The translations under genes and the position numbers were made by a program. From Burkholderiales bacterium C2 (GTDB taxonomy: Bacteria > Pseudomonadota > Gammaproteobacteria > Burkholderiales > Burkholderiaceae_C), in contig SCOI01000001.1 of NCBI GenBank assembly GCA_005503085.1, forward strand, positions 62,001 through 126,000: DNA of 64,000 nucleotides. The letters are read 5' to 3'. Below, one piece after another: positions 1 through 14,951 of this stretch. Numbering within the stretch: the first letter of the stretch is position 1; each line of letters starts with the position of its first letter. Below the pieces are notes generated by a model. It did not search any database. It saw nothing but the letters and a program-made list of their open reading frames with translations, and was not told the DNA's origin.

Positions 1-162
1 GAGGCCGTCGCGCTGTTCCAGCAGCTGCGGCCGCAGCTGGCCGCCGCGCTCGGTGCGGCGCTGGCGCCGCTGGAACAGGCCCTGGCCGCCTACGACCTGG
101 CCCAGGGCTTGAGCGCCCTGCGCGCCGCGAATCCCTTGTTGATCGAGCCGGAGCAAACGTGA
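1..162 (+). CDS. C-terminal end of a gene cut by the window edge, probably a sensor or hybrid histidine kinase
   Basis: An open frame enters from the left edge and ends with TGA at 160-162, leaving 53 visible residues. The tail is Leu/Ala/Gln-rich and predicted helical (LFQQLRPQLAAALG and onward), as in the C-terminal segment of hybrid sensor kinases of Burkholderiales. The stop overlaps the next ATG by one base (TGATG), so it is translationally coupled to the HD-GYP response regulator, which fits a kinase-regulator operon. No catalytic motif is visible, so the kinase assignment is inferred mainly from context. Confidence 0.45.
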   Translation, partial: EAVALFQQLRPQLAAALGAALAPLEQALAAYDLAQGLSALRAANPLLIEPEQT

Positions 163-1286
163 TGAGCGACCCGCTGGCCCTGGCGGCCGATACGCATCTG
201 GTGCTGGTGGTGGACGACACGCCGAGCGATCTGGAACTGATCAGCACGGTGCTGCGCGGCGAATGCCGCCTGAAGCTTGCCGCCAGCGGCGAGCGGGCGC
301 TGCAGATCGCTGCCGCCAGCCCGGCGCCCGATCTGATCCTGCTGGACATCATGATGCCCGGCCTCAATGGCTACGAGGTGCTGCGCCGGCTGCGCGCCGC
401 GCCCGCCACCCGGGCCATTCCGGTGATTTTCCTGACCGCGATGAGCGCGGCCGAGAACGAGCGCGAGGGGCTGGAGCTGGGCGCGGTGGACTACATCACC
501 AAGCCGGTGAACCCGGACATCGCGCGGGCCCGGGTGCGCAACCATCTGCAACTGAAGCTGGCGCGCGACCTGCTGGAGCGCCACAACCACCATCTGGAGG
601 CCCTGGTGGCCCAGCGCACCCGCGAGGTCGAGGCGCTGCAGGACGTGACGATACGGGCGATGGCCTCGCTGGCCGAGACGCGCGACAACGAGACCGGCAA
701 CCATATCCGCCGCACCCAGCACTATGTGCAGTGCCTGGCCCAGGCACTGCGGCCGCATCCGCGCTTTGCCGACAGCCTGGACGACACCGCGCTGGCCCTG
801 CTGTTCAAGTCGGCGCCGCTGCACGATATCGGCAAGGTCGGCATTCCCGACCGCATCCTGCTCAAGCCCGGCCCGCTGACCAGCGAGGAGTTCGAGCTGA
901 TGAAGACCCACACCACGCTGGGCCGCGATGCCATCCTGCGGGCCGAGCAGGAGCTGGGCATGGACAACGCCTTTCTGCGCTACGCCAAGGAGATCGCTTA
1001 CAGCCACCAGGACAAATGGGATGGCAGCGGTTATCCGCTGGGCCTGAAGGGCGAGCAGATCCCGCTGTCGGCGCGGCTGATGGCGCTGGCCGATGTCTAC
1101 GACGCGCTGATCTCCAAGCGTGTCTACAAGCCGGCCTTCCCGCACGAGATGGCCTGCAACATCATCCGGCAAGGCCTGGGCAGCCATTTCGACCCCGACA
1201 TCGTCGCGGCCTTCGAGCTGGTCAGCGCGGAGTTCCAGGCCATCGCGACGCGCTTTGCCGATGAAGAGGGAGAACAGCCGGCATGA
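162..1286 (+). CDS. Response regulator with HD-GYP c-di-GMP phosphodiesterase output domain
   Basis: Predicted cytoplasmic two-component regulator of 374 residues that hydrolyses cyclic di-GMP when its receiver is phosphorylated. The receiver spans about residues 12-130, with the acidic pair in VLVVDDT, phosphoacceptor Asp62 in LLDIMMPG and the conserved Lys in YITKPVN. A helical linker leads to the HD-GYP domain (about 160-360), which keeps the metal-binding His-Asp in LHDIGKVGIPD (residues 222-223) and the GYP triplet in DGSGYPLGLKGEQ. Both signature motifs are intact, so phosphodiesterase activity is expected. I chose ATG 162, which overlaps the upstream stop, over the GTG one codon earlier. 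The 3' end overlaps the next ORF by ATGA, indicating one operon. Confidence 0.93.
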   Translation: MSDPLALAADTHLVLVVDDTPSDLELISTVLRGECRLKLAASGERALQIAAASPAPDLILLDIMMPGLNGYEVLRRLRAAPATRAIPVIFLTAMSAAENEREGLELGAVDYITKPVNPDIARARVRNHLQLKLARDLLERHNHHLEALVAQRTREVEALQDVTIRAMASLAETRDNETGNHIRRTQHYVQCLAQALRPHPRFADSLDDTALALLFKSAPLHDIGKVGIPDRILLKPGPLTSEEFELMKTHTTLGRDAILRAEQELGMDNAFLRYAKEIAYSHQDKWDGSGYPLGLKGEQIPLSARLMALADVYDALISKRVYKPAFPHEMACNIIRQGLGSHFDPDIVAAFELVSAEFQAIATRFADEEGEQPA

Positions 1287-2203
1287 ACAACAACAAGACC
1301 CATGTGCTGGTCGCTGACGCCAACGCCGCGATACGGCGCCATCTGGCGAACCAGCTCAGCGAGGCCGGCTTCGGCATGGTGCTGAAGGCCTCGGACGGCG
1401 CCAAGGCCTTGCAGCAGCTGCGCGCTGGTGCGCCGGTGCAGTTGCTGCTGACCGAGCTGGAGCTGCCCGGTATGGACGGGCTGAGCCTGCTGCAGGCGCT
1501 GCGCGCCGACGCAGGGCTGAGCAGCCTGCCGGTGCTGCTGATGTCCAGCGGCCTGGACAAGACTCTGGCCGAGCAGGTGATACGGCTGGGGGTGGCCGAT
1601 CTGCTGATCAAACCCTTCACCAGCAAACGCCTGCTGGAGCGGGTCGAGCGCGCGCTGCTGCGCCAGGCCCGGCCACCGGCAGCCAGCGCCCAGCCCGTCC
1701 TGCCACCCACGCCGCCCGCGGCCAGCGAGCGCGCCACCATCCTGGTGGTCGATGACACGCCGGACAATCTGCAGCTGGTGGCCGGCCTGTTCCAGGACCG
1801 CTTCAAGGTCAAGCTGGCCACCCATGGCGAGAAGGCCATCGCGATCTGCCAGTCCGATGCACCGCCCGACCTGGTGCTGCTGGATGTGATGATGCCGGGC
1901 ATGGACGGCTTCGAGGTCGCCTCGCGGCTGCGCCAGCACCCCGGCTCCTCGCTGACGCCCATCATCTTCATCACCGCGCTGACCGATGAAACAGCGCGCA
2001 AGCGCGGCCTGAGTCTGGGCGCGATCGACTATGTGTTCAAACCGATAGACCCCGAACTGCTGCAGCTGCGCGTGGCCAATCTGATGCATTTCGCGATGCA
2101 TCAGAAGCAGCTGCAGACCGACTTCGACCGCATGACCGAGATCGCGCTGCTGCGCGCCGAGATCGAGCGCCTGGGTGGGCAGCTGCCGGCCGGGCTGGGC
2201 TGA
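1283..2203 (+). CDS. Double-receiver protein with a degenerate first receiver and an intact second receiver
   Basis: A protein of 306 residues made of two CheY-like receivers and no obvious output domain. Receiver 1 (about residues 6-125) reads LLLTELELPGMDG, so Glu58 occupies the phosphoacceptor position; its acidic pair is reduced to VADA, while the Lys of LLIKPF remains. Receiver 2 (about 150-275) is canonical, with ILVVDDTPD, LVLLDVMMPGMDG and YVFKPID. A Pro/Ala-rich linker separates them. By family knowledge, Glu at the phospho-site either mimics phosphorylation or marks a pseudo-receiver. ATGA overlap with the HD-GYP gene shows coupling; it probably relays or modulates the upstream kinase. 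A short helical tail follows receiver 2. Confidence 0.85.
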   Translation: MNNNKTHVLVADANAAIRRHLANQLSEAGFGMVLKASDGAKALQQLRAGAPVQLLLTELELPGMDGLSLLQALRADAGLSSLPVLLMSSGLDKTLAEQVIRLGVADLLIKPFTSKRLLERVERALLRQARPPAASAQPVLPPTPPAASERATILVVDDTPDNLQLVAGLFQDRFKVKLATHGEKAIAICQSDAPPDLVLLDVMMPGMDGFEVASRLRQHPGSSLTPIIFITALTDETARKRGLSLGAIDYVFKPIDPELLQLRVANLMHFAMHQKQLQTDFDRMTEIALLRAEIERLGGQLPAGLG

Positions 2204-2322
2204 GGCCGGGGCAAGGCTGGCGGTCGATGCTGTAGTCCTTTCAGCCCATATTGGGGGCGGAGCGGCGCGTCATCGAAGCGCCCTAGTCTGGCGGTATTCG
2301 CATACCGACCACGGAGCCTCCC

Positions 2323-4224
2323 ATGCCCAAGCCCCTCCTCGCCCGACTGGCCCTGCTGCTGGCCGCCGCCCTGCCCCTGGGGGCGCTGGCCGACTGCGCC
2401 ACGCCCGACAGCTCGCCGACCGTCTTGTTGGGCAGTGTTGACTCCGGTGTCAGCAACCGGGCCGTCGACGGGCAATGCACGATCGATGACCTGATCGCCG
2501 ACGAGCAGCCCTGGGGCAGCCAGGCCGCTTTTCTGAACCATGCATCGAAGATCAGCTTCGATCTGCTGAAGCAGCGCCGCATCACGGCGGCCGAGCGCAG
2601 CCGGCTGATGGTGGCGGCCCAGAGCTCGGGCATAGGCACCCAGCTCAAGGTCAAGCTGATCGCCTTCAACGACTTCCACGGCTCGATCAAGGCCGGCGAA
2701 GGCTCGTCCAGCAATCCCGGCGTGGCCCGCTTTGCGACCCGCATCCAGGCCTTGAAGGCGGTCAACCCGCTGCATGCCGTGGTGTCGGCCGGCGACATGA
2801 TAGGCGCCAGCCCGCTGACCTCGGCCCTGTTCAAGGACGAGCCGACCATCGAGGCGATGAACCGCATCGGCATCGACTTCAACGCGGTCGGCAATCATGA
2901 GTTCGACGAAGGCCGTGAGGAGTTGCTGCGCATGCAGCACGGCGGCAACCACCCGACCGATGCCTTCTCCGGCAAGGGGCTGGCGGTCGACAAGAAGCAC
3001 GGCGAGTTCGCCGGCGCCCAGTTCAAGTTCCTGGCCGCCAATGTGCTGGACACCGCCACCCAGCAAACCCTGCTGCCGGGCGTGGGCATCAAGGATTTTC
3101 TGGGCAACAAGGTGGCCTTCATCGGCATGACGCTGGAGGCCACGCCCACCATCGTGTCGCCGGCCGGTGTTGCCGGCCTCAGCTTTGCCGACGAAGCCGA
3201 CACGGTCAACGCGCTGGTGCCGCAGTTGCAGGCCCAGGGCATCAAGAGCGTGGTCGTGCTGGTGCACGAGGGCGGTTTCGCGGCCGGTGGCATGAACGGT
3301 TGCAGTGGCGCCTCCGGGCCTATCGTCGACATCGTCAGCCGGCTGGACCCCGAGGTCGATCTGGTGATCTCCGGTCATACCCATCAGGCCTACAACTGCC
3401 TGCTCACCAACAAGGCAGGCAAGCCGGTGCGCGTCACCTCGGGTGGCCAGTACGCGCGCAACCTGACCGACATCGACCTGACCCTGGACACCCGCAGCAA
3501 GGACGTGCTGAGCATTGCCGCCACCAATCTGCTCACCGGCACCGGCGGTGAGCAGGACGCCGGCCTGCTTGAACTCGTCAACCATTACGACGCACTGGCG
3601 CTGGTGCCGAAGTCGCGCGTGATCGGCAGCATCACCGCGGCGATCAGCCGCGCGGCCAATGCGGCCGGCGAATCGGCGCTGGGCGATGTGATCGCCGATG
3701 CCCAGCTGAAGGCGACCCAGCCGGTCGGTTTCGGCGAGGCCCGGGTGGCCTTCATGAACCCCGGTGGCATTCGCGCGGACCTGCCCTTCAACCCGCCCAG
3801 CGGCCAGGTCACCTATGGCGATGCGTTCACCGTCCAGCCCTTCGGTAACTCGCTGGTAACGATGAGCCTGAGCGGCGCCCAGATCAAGACCCTGCTGGAA
3901 ACCCAGTTCACCGGCTGCAACGGCCAACTGGCCGAGCGCATCCTGCAGGTGTCGCAGGGCTTCAGCTACCGCTACAGCAGCGCCCAGCCCTGCAACGCGC
4001 GCATCGACCAGATGATGCTGGACGGTCAACCGGTGAATCCGGCCGCCAGCTACCGGGTCACCGTCAACAGCTTCCTGGCCGACGGCGGCGACGGCTTTGT
4101 CGTGCTGCGCGAGGGCACGCAGCGCCTGGGCGGCGCGGTCGATACCGACGCCTTCGAGGCCTATCTGCAATCCACGCCCGGCGGCGTCTCGCCCGGCCCG
4201 CAGAACCGCATCACCCGTCAGTAA
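2323..4224 (+). CDS. Secreted 5'-nucleotidase / UDP-sugar hydrolase family metallophosphoesterase
   Basis: A 633-residue periplasmic enzyme of the UshA/5'-nucleotidase family, which dephosphorylates nucleoside monophosphates and often cleaves UDP-sugars to salvage extracellular nucleotides. A Sec signal peptide is clear (MPKPLLARLALLLAAALPLGALA). Metal-ligand motifs of the calcineurin-like domain are in order: LIAFNDFHGS, VSAGDMIG, AVGNHEFDEG, VLVHEGG and VISGHTHQAYNC. The C-terminal substrate domain has NPGGIRADLPF and FTVQPFGNSL. A GGAG ribosome site precedes ATG 2323. About 80 residues between the signal peptide and the first metal motif are longer than usual. The next gene follows after 23 bp with its own GGAG site. 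Confidence 0.92.
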   Translation: MPKPLLARLALLLAAALPLGALADCATPDSSPTVLLGSVDSGVSNRAVDGQCTIDDLIADEQPWGSQAAFLNHASKISFDLLKQRRITAAERSRLMVAAQSSGIGTQLKVKLIAFNDFHGSIKAGEGSSSNPGVARFATRIQALKAVNPLHAVVSAGDMIGASPLTSALFKDEPTIEAMNRIGIDFNAVGNHEFDEGREELLRMQHGGNHPTDAFSGKGLAVDKKHGEFAGAQFKFLAANVLDTATQQTLLPGVGIKDFLGNKVAFIGMTLEATPTIVSPAGVAGLSFADEADTVNALVPQLQAQGIKSVVVLVHEGGFAAGGMNGCSGASGPIVDIVSRLDPEVDLVISGHTHQAYNCLLTNKAGKPVRVTSGGQYARNLTDIDLTLDTRSKDVLSIAATNLLTGTGGEQDAGLLELVNHYDALALVPKSRVIGSITAAISRAANAAGESALGDVIADAQLKATQPVGFGEARVAFMNPGGIRADLPFNPPSGQVTYGDAFTVQPFGNSLVTMSLSGAQIKTLLETQFTGCNGQLAERILQVSQGFSYRYSSAQPCNARIDQMMLDGQPVNPAASYRVTVNSFLADGGDGFVVLREGTQRLGGAVDTDAFEAYLQSTPGGVSPGPQNRITRQ

Positions 4225-4247
4225 GCCAGACAACGGAGCCCCGACCG

Positions 4248-5045
4248 ATGAATCACCACCTCTTCAAGACCGCTCTGCTGGCCCTGAGCCTGACGGCCGG
4301 CGCGCAGGCCGCCAGCTTCGAGCGCCAGACCTATCAGGCCGTCGGCGGCTACAGCGCCAGCACCGGCACGGCGCAACTGGCCGCCGATTTGCTGGATCTG
4401 TCGCCGGCCGAGGGTGAGCTGGCCCTGTTCGGCGCCGGCAGCTATGGCTCGGCGCTCGGCGCGGGCCAACTGGCCCATGCCTATGCGGCCGACGCCTTCG
4501 TCTCCTTCGGCAGCGGCGCGGCCGAGCTGGCGCTGAGCCTGAGCCACTCGCTCGATGTCACGGGCGCCGCCCAGGGCAGCCACCAGCAGGCCTTGAGCGT
4601 GGAGCTCAGCGCGCTGCGGCTGAAGATCGTCGCCGATGCCGGCGAGGTTCAGGGCCAGGCGCTGCGGGTGAGCTTTGCGGGCCTGGCCAGCAGCTTGTTC
4701 GAGATCGCAGAGTCGGGCAGCGGCTATCTGGGACTGGGTCTGTCGGTGCAGCGCGGCGACACGGTGCTCGGCGAGTATCTCTGGGACGCCCGGCCCGGCA
4801 GCGAGCAGCAGGCGGTGCAGCTGGCATTCGACGCCCAGATCGGTGAGGAGATCGTCGTCAGCAGCTATCTGCTGTCCGGCGCCGGCTTCGAGGCCGCCAA
4901 CTTCCCGATGGACGCGAGCATGCTGAATATGGCGGCCGAACTGCGCGGCAGCTTTGCGATCACGCCGGTGCCGGAGCCTGAGAGCTATGCCTTGCTGCTG
5001 TCCGGTCTCGCGGTGCTGGCCTGGGCGCGCCGCCGCCGCGGCTGA
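4248..5045 (+). CDS. PEP-CTERM sorting-domain protein
   Basis: A 265-residue exported protein. The N-terminus MNHHLFKTALLALSLTAGAQA is a signal peptide; the C-terminus carries VPEPESYALLLSGLAVLAWARRRRG, that is a VPEP motif, a hydrophobic helix and an Arg cluster, the hallmark of substrates of exosortase/PEP-CTERM systems. The 220-residue body between them is Gly/Ala/Ser-rich and predicted to be beta-structured, without a domain I recognise. Such proteins are usually surface or matrix proteins linked to exopolysaccharide production. No exosortase gene lies in the window. Ribosome site GGAG at about 4235. Confidence 0.9.
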   Translation: MNHHLFKTALLALSLTAGAQAASFERQTYQAVGGYSASTGTAQLAADLLDLSPAEGELALFGAGSYGSALGAGQLAHAYAADAFVSFGSGAAELALSLSHSLDVTGAAQGSHQQALSVELSALRLKIVADAGEVQGQALRVSFAGLASSLFEIAESGSGYLGLGLSVQRGDTVLGEYLWDARPGSEQQAVQLAFDAQIGEEIVVSSYLLSGAGFEAANFPMDASMLNMAAELRGSFAITPVPEPESYALLLSGLAVLAWARRRRG

Positions 5046-5056
5046 TCACGGGCGGC

Positions 5057-7575
<2,519 letters not shown>

Positions 7576-7595
7576 ATTCTTGTCTCCTGATGGCC

Positions 7596-9120
<1,525 letters not shown>

Positions 9121-9128
<8 letters not shown>

Positions 9129-10134
9129 GGTGATCGTCTCCGGAAAACTTGGCTAACAGAATTCTCGCGGCCGTCGAGGCGGCCAGCTGGCCATTCAAGA
9201 CTTGGGTGGTGGTGTCGGCCAGCGCCGCGCGTACGGCGCTGGCCTGGGCGAACTGCTGGCGCAGCCCCGCCTGGATGCGCTCCCACATCCAGGCCAGGGC
9301 CTGCTGGCGGCGCTTCTCGGCCAGCAGGCCCTTGGCGCTCTGCAACTCGCGGTACTCGCTGACCGCCGCCCAGAAGCGGTCCAGTCCCTCACTCTTCAGC
9401 GCGCTGAGCTGCAGCACCTGCGGGTGCCAGGTCCTGACATCGTGATGGGCATGGTCCGGATGGCCGTGCATGCCATACAAGCGCAGGCTGGAGACGATCT
9501 GCGCCCGCGCGCGGGTCGCTGCCGCATCGTCCAGATCGGCTTTGTTGATCACGACCAGATCGGCCAGCTCCATCACGCCCTTCTTGATCGCCTGCAAATC
9601 GTCGCCGGCATTGGGCAGCTGCAAGAGGCAGTACATATCGGTCATGCCCGCCACCGCCGTCTCGCTCTGGCCGACGCCGACGGTCTCGACGATGACGATG
9701 TCGTAACCGGCCGCCTCGCAGACCAGCATGGCCTCGCGCGTTTTCTCGGCCACGCCGCCCAGCGTGCCGCTGCTGGGGCTGGGGCGGATATAGGCGCGCT
9801 CGTCCATCGACAGCCGCTCCATGCGGGTCTTGTCGCCGAGGATGGAGCCGCCGGAGACGCTGCTCGATGGGTCGACCGTCAGCACCGCGACACGGTGCCC
9901 CTGTTCGATCAGCATCAGGCCCAGCGCCTCGATGAAGGTGCTCTTGCCGACGCCGGGCACGCCGGAGATGCCCAGGCGAAAGGACTTGCCGGTGTGCGGC
10001 AGCAGCTCGGTCAGCAAGGCGTCGGCCTGCGCCCGGTGGTCGCTGCGCGTCGATTCCAGCAGCGTGATGGCCTTGGCGATGGCCCGGCGCTGCGCGGGGC
10101 CGGGGCTGGCCAGCAGAGCGGGGGCCCAGCTCAT
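9121..10134 (-). CDS. meaB: Methylmalonyl-CoA mutase-associated GTPase MeaB
   Basis: A 337-residue P-loop GTPase (G3E/ArgK family) that gates cobalamin loading and protects the mutase from inactivation. The Walker A motif is [12 protein letters not shown] at residues 55-66; switch and Mg motifs follow in [19 protein letters not shown] and [11 protein letters not shown], and the guanine motif is NKADLDD. The C-terminal helical part resembles the dimerisation arm of MeaB. The start overlaps the upstream GNAT gene by ATGA and the stop overlaps pccB. Position beside a cobalamin mutase makes MeaB the confident assignment over generic ArgK kinase labels. Confidence 0.95.
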
Positions 10135-10573
10135 GGCCGGACCTTCCAGCGGTATTCGATTTCCAACTCGTTCTCGCCGACCGGCTCGAAGCCATGGCGC
10201 CGGTAGAAGCGGTTGGCATCGCTGAGCTTCAAGGCGCTGAGGGTCACGTCTTGCCCGTGCACTCGTGCCACACTTTTGACCCAGTCCAGCACCCAGGCGC
10301 CCGCGCCGCAGCCCTGCGCGCCGGGGCGGATGAACAGTTGCTCCAGATGCAGATGATCGCCGGCCGGCCTCAGCAGCACGAAGCCGATACGCTCACCATC
10401 GCGCAGGATGGACTGGGTCCGCTGGGCGTCGAACTGGGTGGTGAAGCGATCGCGACTGCGCTGGACATCACCCAGACCGAGCCGATCCAGGCTCTCGCGC
10501 ATCGCGTCCATGCGCAGCGCAAACAAGGCCTCGAAGTCCTCGGCCGCGATCGATGCCAACGACAGGCTGACCA

Positions 10574-10574
<1 letters not shown>
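10131..10574 (-). CDS. GNAT-family N-acetyltransferase embedded in the propionyl-CoA operon
   Basis: A 147-residue protein with the GNAT fold: [27 protein letters not shown] gives beta4 and the acetyl-CoA pyrophosphate loop (G-x-G-x-G/A type), and [22 protein letters not shown] is the typical C-terminal motif B. The substrate is not predictable from sequence. It is coupled on both sides: its ATG overlaps the mutase stop (TGATG) and its stop overlaps the meaB start (ATGA). Such tight placement suggests a role tied to acyl-CoA metabolism, for example protein or small-molecule acylation or detoxification, but that is inference. The open frame continues upstream into mcmA; ATG 10574 is the sensible start. 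Confidence 0.82.
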
Positions 10575-12742
<2,168 letters not shown>

Positions 12743-12781
12743 TGACGGCTCCTGCGAACGCGGCATCATAGCGCTCTCGTT

Positions 12782-12814
12782 ATTCATAATTATAAATTCG
12801 GAACTGACTAGAAT
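12782..12814. promoter_or_regulatory. Divergent control region with an AT-rich palindrome and a consensus -10 box
   Basis: Between the mutase and the gntR-type gene lies a strikingly AT-rich stretch. Bases 12782-12797 form a 16-bp imperfect palindrome (14 of 16 positions symmetrical) around the perfect core ATAATTAT (12786-12793). On the minus strand TATAAT (12789-12794) is an exact -10 hexamer about 47 bases before the mutase ATG, so the palindrome would overlap the promoter. On the plus strand TAGAAT (12809-12814) could be the -10 of the regulator gene. I infer an operator for the adjacent GntR/FCD regulator. No good -35 is visible on either strand. Confidence 0.55.
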
Positions 12815-12825
12815 CTGATGCCACG

Positions 12826-13473
12826 ATGACTACCACCACCCTGCTCGCCCCCCGCGCCCTCTACCAGGAGGTGGCCGAGCGCCTGCGCCTGCAGATCTTC
12901 GGCCGCGAGCTGGAGCCCGGCGCCTGGATCGACGAACTGAAGCTCTGCAGCGAGATGGGCATCAGCCGCACGCCGCTGCGCGAAGCGCTGAAGGTGCTGG
13001 CGGCCGAGGGCCTGGTGACGATGAAGGTGCGGCGCGGCGCCTATGTGACCGAGATGAGCGAGCGCGATGTGCGCGAGGCCTATCAGCTGCTGGCCTTGCT
13101 GGAGAGCGATGCGGCGGCGCGGGTCGCCGAGAGTGCCGCGCCGGCTGAGCTTGGCGAGCTGCAGGCGCTGCACGAGCTGCTGGAGCGCCAGGTCGGCCAG
13201 CGCGATGCCTTCTTCGCCGCCAACGAGCGCTTTCATCTGCGCCTGCTGGAGATCGAGGGCAATCGCTGGCGCCAGCAGATCGTCACCGATCTGCGCCGCG
13301 TGATGAAGCTCAACCGGCATCACTCGCTGTTCAAGCAGGGTCGCCTGAACGAGTCGCTGGACGAGCACCGGGCGCTGGTGACCGCCATCGTCCGGCGCGA
13401 CGCGGCGGCGGCGGCCCAGCTGATGCGCCGGCATTTCGAGAACGGGCTCAGCGCGGCGCGGCCGCAGGCCTGA
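12826..13473 (+). CDS. GntR-family transcriptional regulator with FCD ligand domain
   Basis: A 215-residue FadR-type regulator. The N-terminal winged helix-turn-helix covers about residues 10-75 ([52 protein letters not shown]). The C-terminal all-helical FCD domain has the expected metal and ligand region ([36 protein letters not shown]). It is divergent from the mutase operon and shares an 83-bp intergenic region containing a palindrome, so it probably represses or activates propionyl-CoA catabolism in response to an acyl-CoA or organic acid. No clear ribosome site precedes the ATG. Confidence 0.88.
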   Translation: MTTTTLLAPRALYQEVAERLRLQIFGRELEPGAWIDELKLCSEMGISRTPLREALKVLAAEGLVTMKVRRGAYVTEMSERDVREAYQLLALLESDAAARVAESAAPAELGELQALHELLERQVGQRDAFFAANERFHLRLLEIEGNRWRQQIVTDLRRVMKLNRHHSLFKQGRLNESLDEHRALVTAIVRRDAAAAAQLMRRHFENGLSAARPQA

Positions 13474-13478
13474 GCCGA

Positions 13479-14231
13479 TCAGCCGGGCGGGCTGTCATCG
13501 GGCAGCCAGCGCTTGTAGATGGTCTGGAAGCTGCCGTCGCGCTTCATCCGGTCGAGCTGCTGCTGCCAGGCCTTGATCACCGCATCGGGCGTCCCGCGCG
13601 AGAAGGCGATATAGCCCTCGGCGCTGGCATAGCTGTAGACGATCTCCAGCGCATCCTCGGCCAGCCCGGCCTGGGCCAGGGTCTCGGGCATCGAGATGCG
13701 CTCGGTCGCAAACAGCGGCGCGCGGCGGGCCAGCAGCATGCGTATGCCCTGGGTCGGATCGCTGACCCTGACCAGATTCCTGAAACCCTGAGCGCTCAGA
13801 TGCTCGCTGACATACCAGTCGCGCACGACCAGCACGCCTTCGGCCTTCTTCGCGTCATCGAGGCTGCGCAAGCGCACACCGCCGCCGGCCGGCGCATAGA
13901 GGGCGCTGTAGAACAGGACGATGGGACCGACCCATTTGAACTGGCGCTCGCGCTCGGGCGTGCGCGCCATCGCGAACAGCGCGGCCGGCGCCTGCCCCTG
14001 CAGATCGCGGAAGGCACGCGCCCAGGGCATGAATTCGATGGCCTGCTGCTGGCCCAGGCGGCGCTGGATCTCGCGCACCATGTCCACCGCCAGCCCCCGG
14101 GCCTCGCCGTCCTGGCTGAAGTTGATCGGCGGGAACTCCTCGCTCATCAGGCGCAGCGCCGGGGTCTGGGCATGGGCAACTCCCAGCAGCAGCGCCATGA
14201 TCAAACCCACATATCGGCTGAGATAAGCCAT
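13479..14231 (-). CDS. Periplasmic solute-binding protein, family 3 type
   Basis: A 250-residue secreted protein with signal peptide MAYLSRYVGLIMALLLGVAHA. The mature part reads as the amino-acid-type binding fold: LMSEEFPPINFSQDGEARGLAVDMVREIQRRLG, FMPWARAFRDLQ, VLVVRDWYVSE and YIAFSRGTPDAVIKAWQQQLDRMKRDGSFQTIYKRW. No ABC permease or ATPase is adjacent, as is common for the large orphan set of such proteins in Burkholderiales. The ligand is unknown. It is convergent with the gntR-type gene (5-bp gap). Confidence 0.85.
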   Translation of the reverse strand: MAYLSRYVGLIMALLLGVAHAQTPALRLMSEEFPPINFSQDGEARGLAVDMVREIQRRLGQQQAIEFMPWARAFRDLQGQAPAALFAMARTPERERQFKWVGPIVLFYSALYAPAGGGVRLRSLDDAKKAEGVLVVRDWYVSEHLSAQGFRNLVRVSDPTQGIRMLLARRAPLFATERISMPETLAQAGLAEDALEIVYSYASAEGYIAFSRGTPDAVIKAWQQQLDRMKRDGSFQTIYKRWLPDDSPPG

Positions 14232-14252
14232 TGCGGTGACTCCAGAACTTGG

Positions 14253-14951
14253 CTAGAGCCGATGCAGATCCGACTTCAGATACCACTCGGCCATGCGCTC
14301 GCCATTCCAGCGCAGTGTCACATGTTCGGCCTGGCGGGCCGGCGGCAGGGTCGCACGCGGCGTGAACAGCGCCACGCACTGGCCGCCGGCATGGCGCACG
14401 CTGTCATAGGCGATGCCGGCCAGGCCTTGCTCACGCTGGCGGCGGCCGAAGGCCTGCGACGCGATATAGCTGTCGGGGTCATGCAGCGCGGCACTGTCGG
14501 CGCTGCGGCCGTCGCGCAGCTCGACCAGGGCCGCACTGATGGTCACACGGTAGCAGCGCAGATCCAGATCGATGGCCGGCTCCTGCGTGCGCTGCAGAAA
14601 GCGCGAGCGGTGGTGGCTGACTTCGGCCACCGCCGTCTCCAGCTGGGCGGCCGCGTAGTAGACGCCGTAGCTGCCGTCGCTGAAGCGCGAGCCTTCGGGG
14701 TTCAGATGGGTGAAGGCCGCCATGATGGGGCTGCAACCGGGGCCGCTGATGCGCTGCTCGGCGGGCACCAGGCTCAGCTCGCCGACGGCATCGCGCAGCC
14801 TGGGGTTGCCCAGCGCCTCGATCGCGAACACCACCTCCAGATCGGCCGGGTCGGCCACCGCGTCGAACAGCAGCACCGGCGGAAAACGGCTGGGTATCAG
14901 CCGGCAGCTGTCGGGCCACAGCAGCTGGACCAAACCTTGCCCGCCGCTCAA
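14253..14951 (-). CDS. RES-domain toxin (NAD-degrading) of a RES-Xre toxin-antitoxin pair
   Basis: A 232-residue RES-family protein. The family degrades cellular NAD+ and is neutralised by the partner Xre/MbcA-type antitoxin. The R-E-S pattern is readable: RFPPVLLFDAVADPADLEVVFAIE near the N-terminus, GSRFSDGSYGVYYAAAQLETAVAEVSHH as the central RF...YGVYYAA...TAVAE signature, and the Ser-containing C-terminal region. The start appears to be TTG 14951, overlapping the antitoxin stop (TTGA), so synthesis is coupled to the antitoxin. Length is typical of the family. Confidence 0.88.
   Translation of the reverse strand: MSGGQGLVQLLWPDSCRLIPSRFPPVLLFDAVADPADLEVVFAIEALGNPRLRDAVGELSLVPAEQRISGPGCSPIMAAFTHLNPEGSRFSDGSYGVYYAAAQLETAVAEVSHHRSRFLQRTQEPAIDLDLRCYRVTISAALVELRDGRSADSAALHDPDSYIASQAFGRRQREQGLAGIAYDSVRHAGGQCVALFTPRATLPPARQAEHVTLRWNGERMAEWYLKSDLHRL

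Noticed and set aside
12743-12825. Cobalamin riboswitch before the methylmalonyl-CoA mutase
   Set aside because: The intergenic region is only 83 bp and AT-rich, too short for a B12 riboswitch, and no B12 box is seen.
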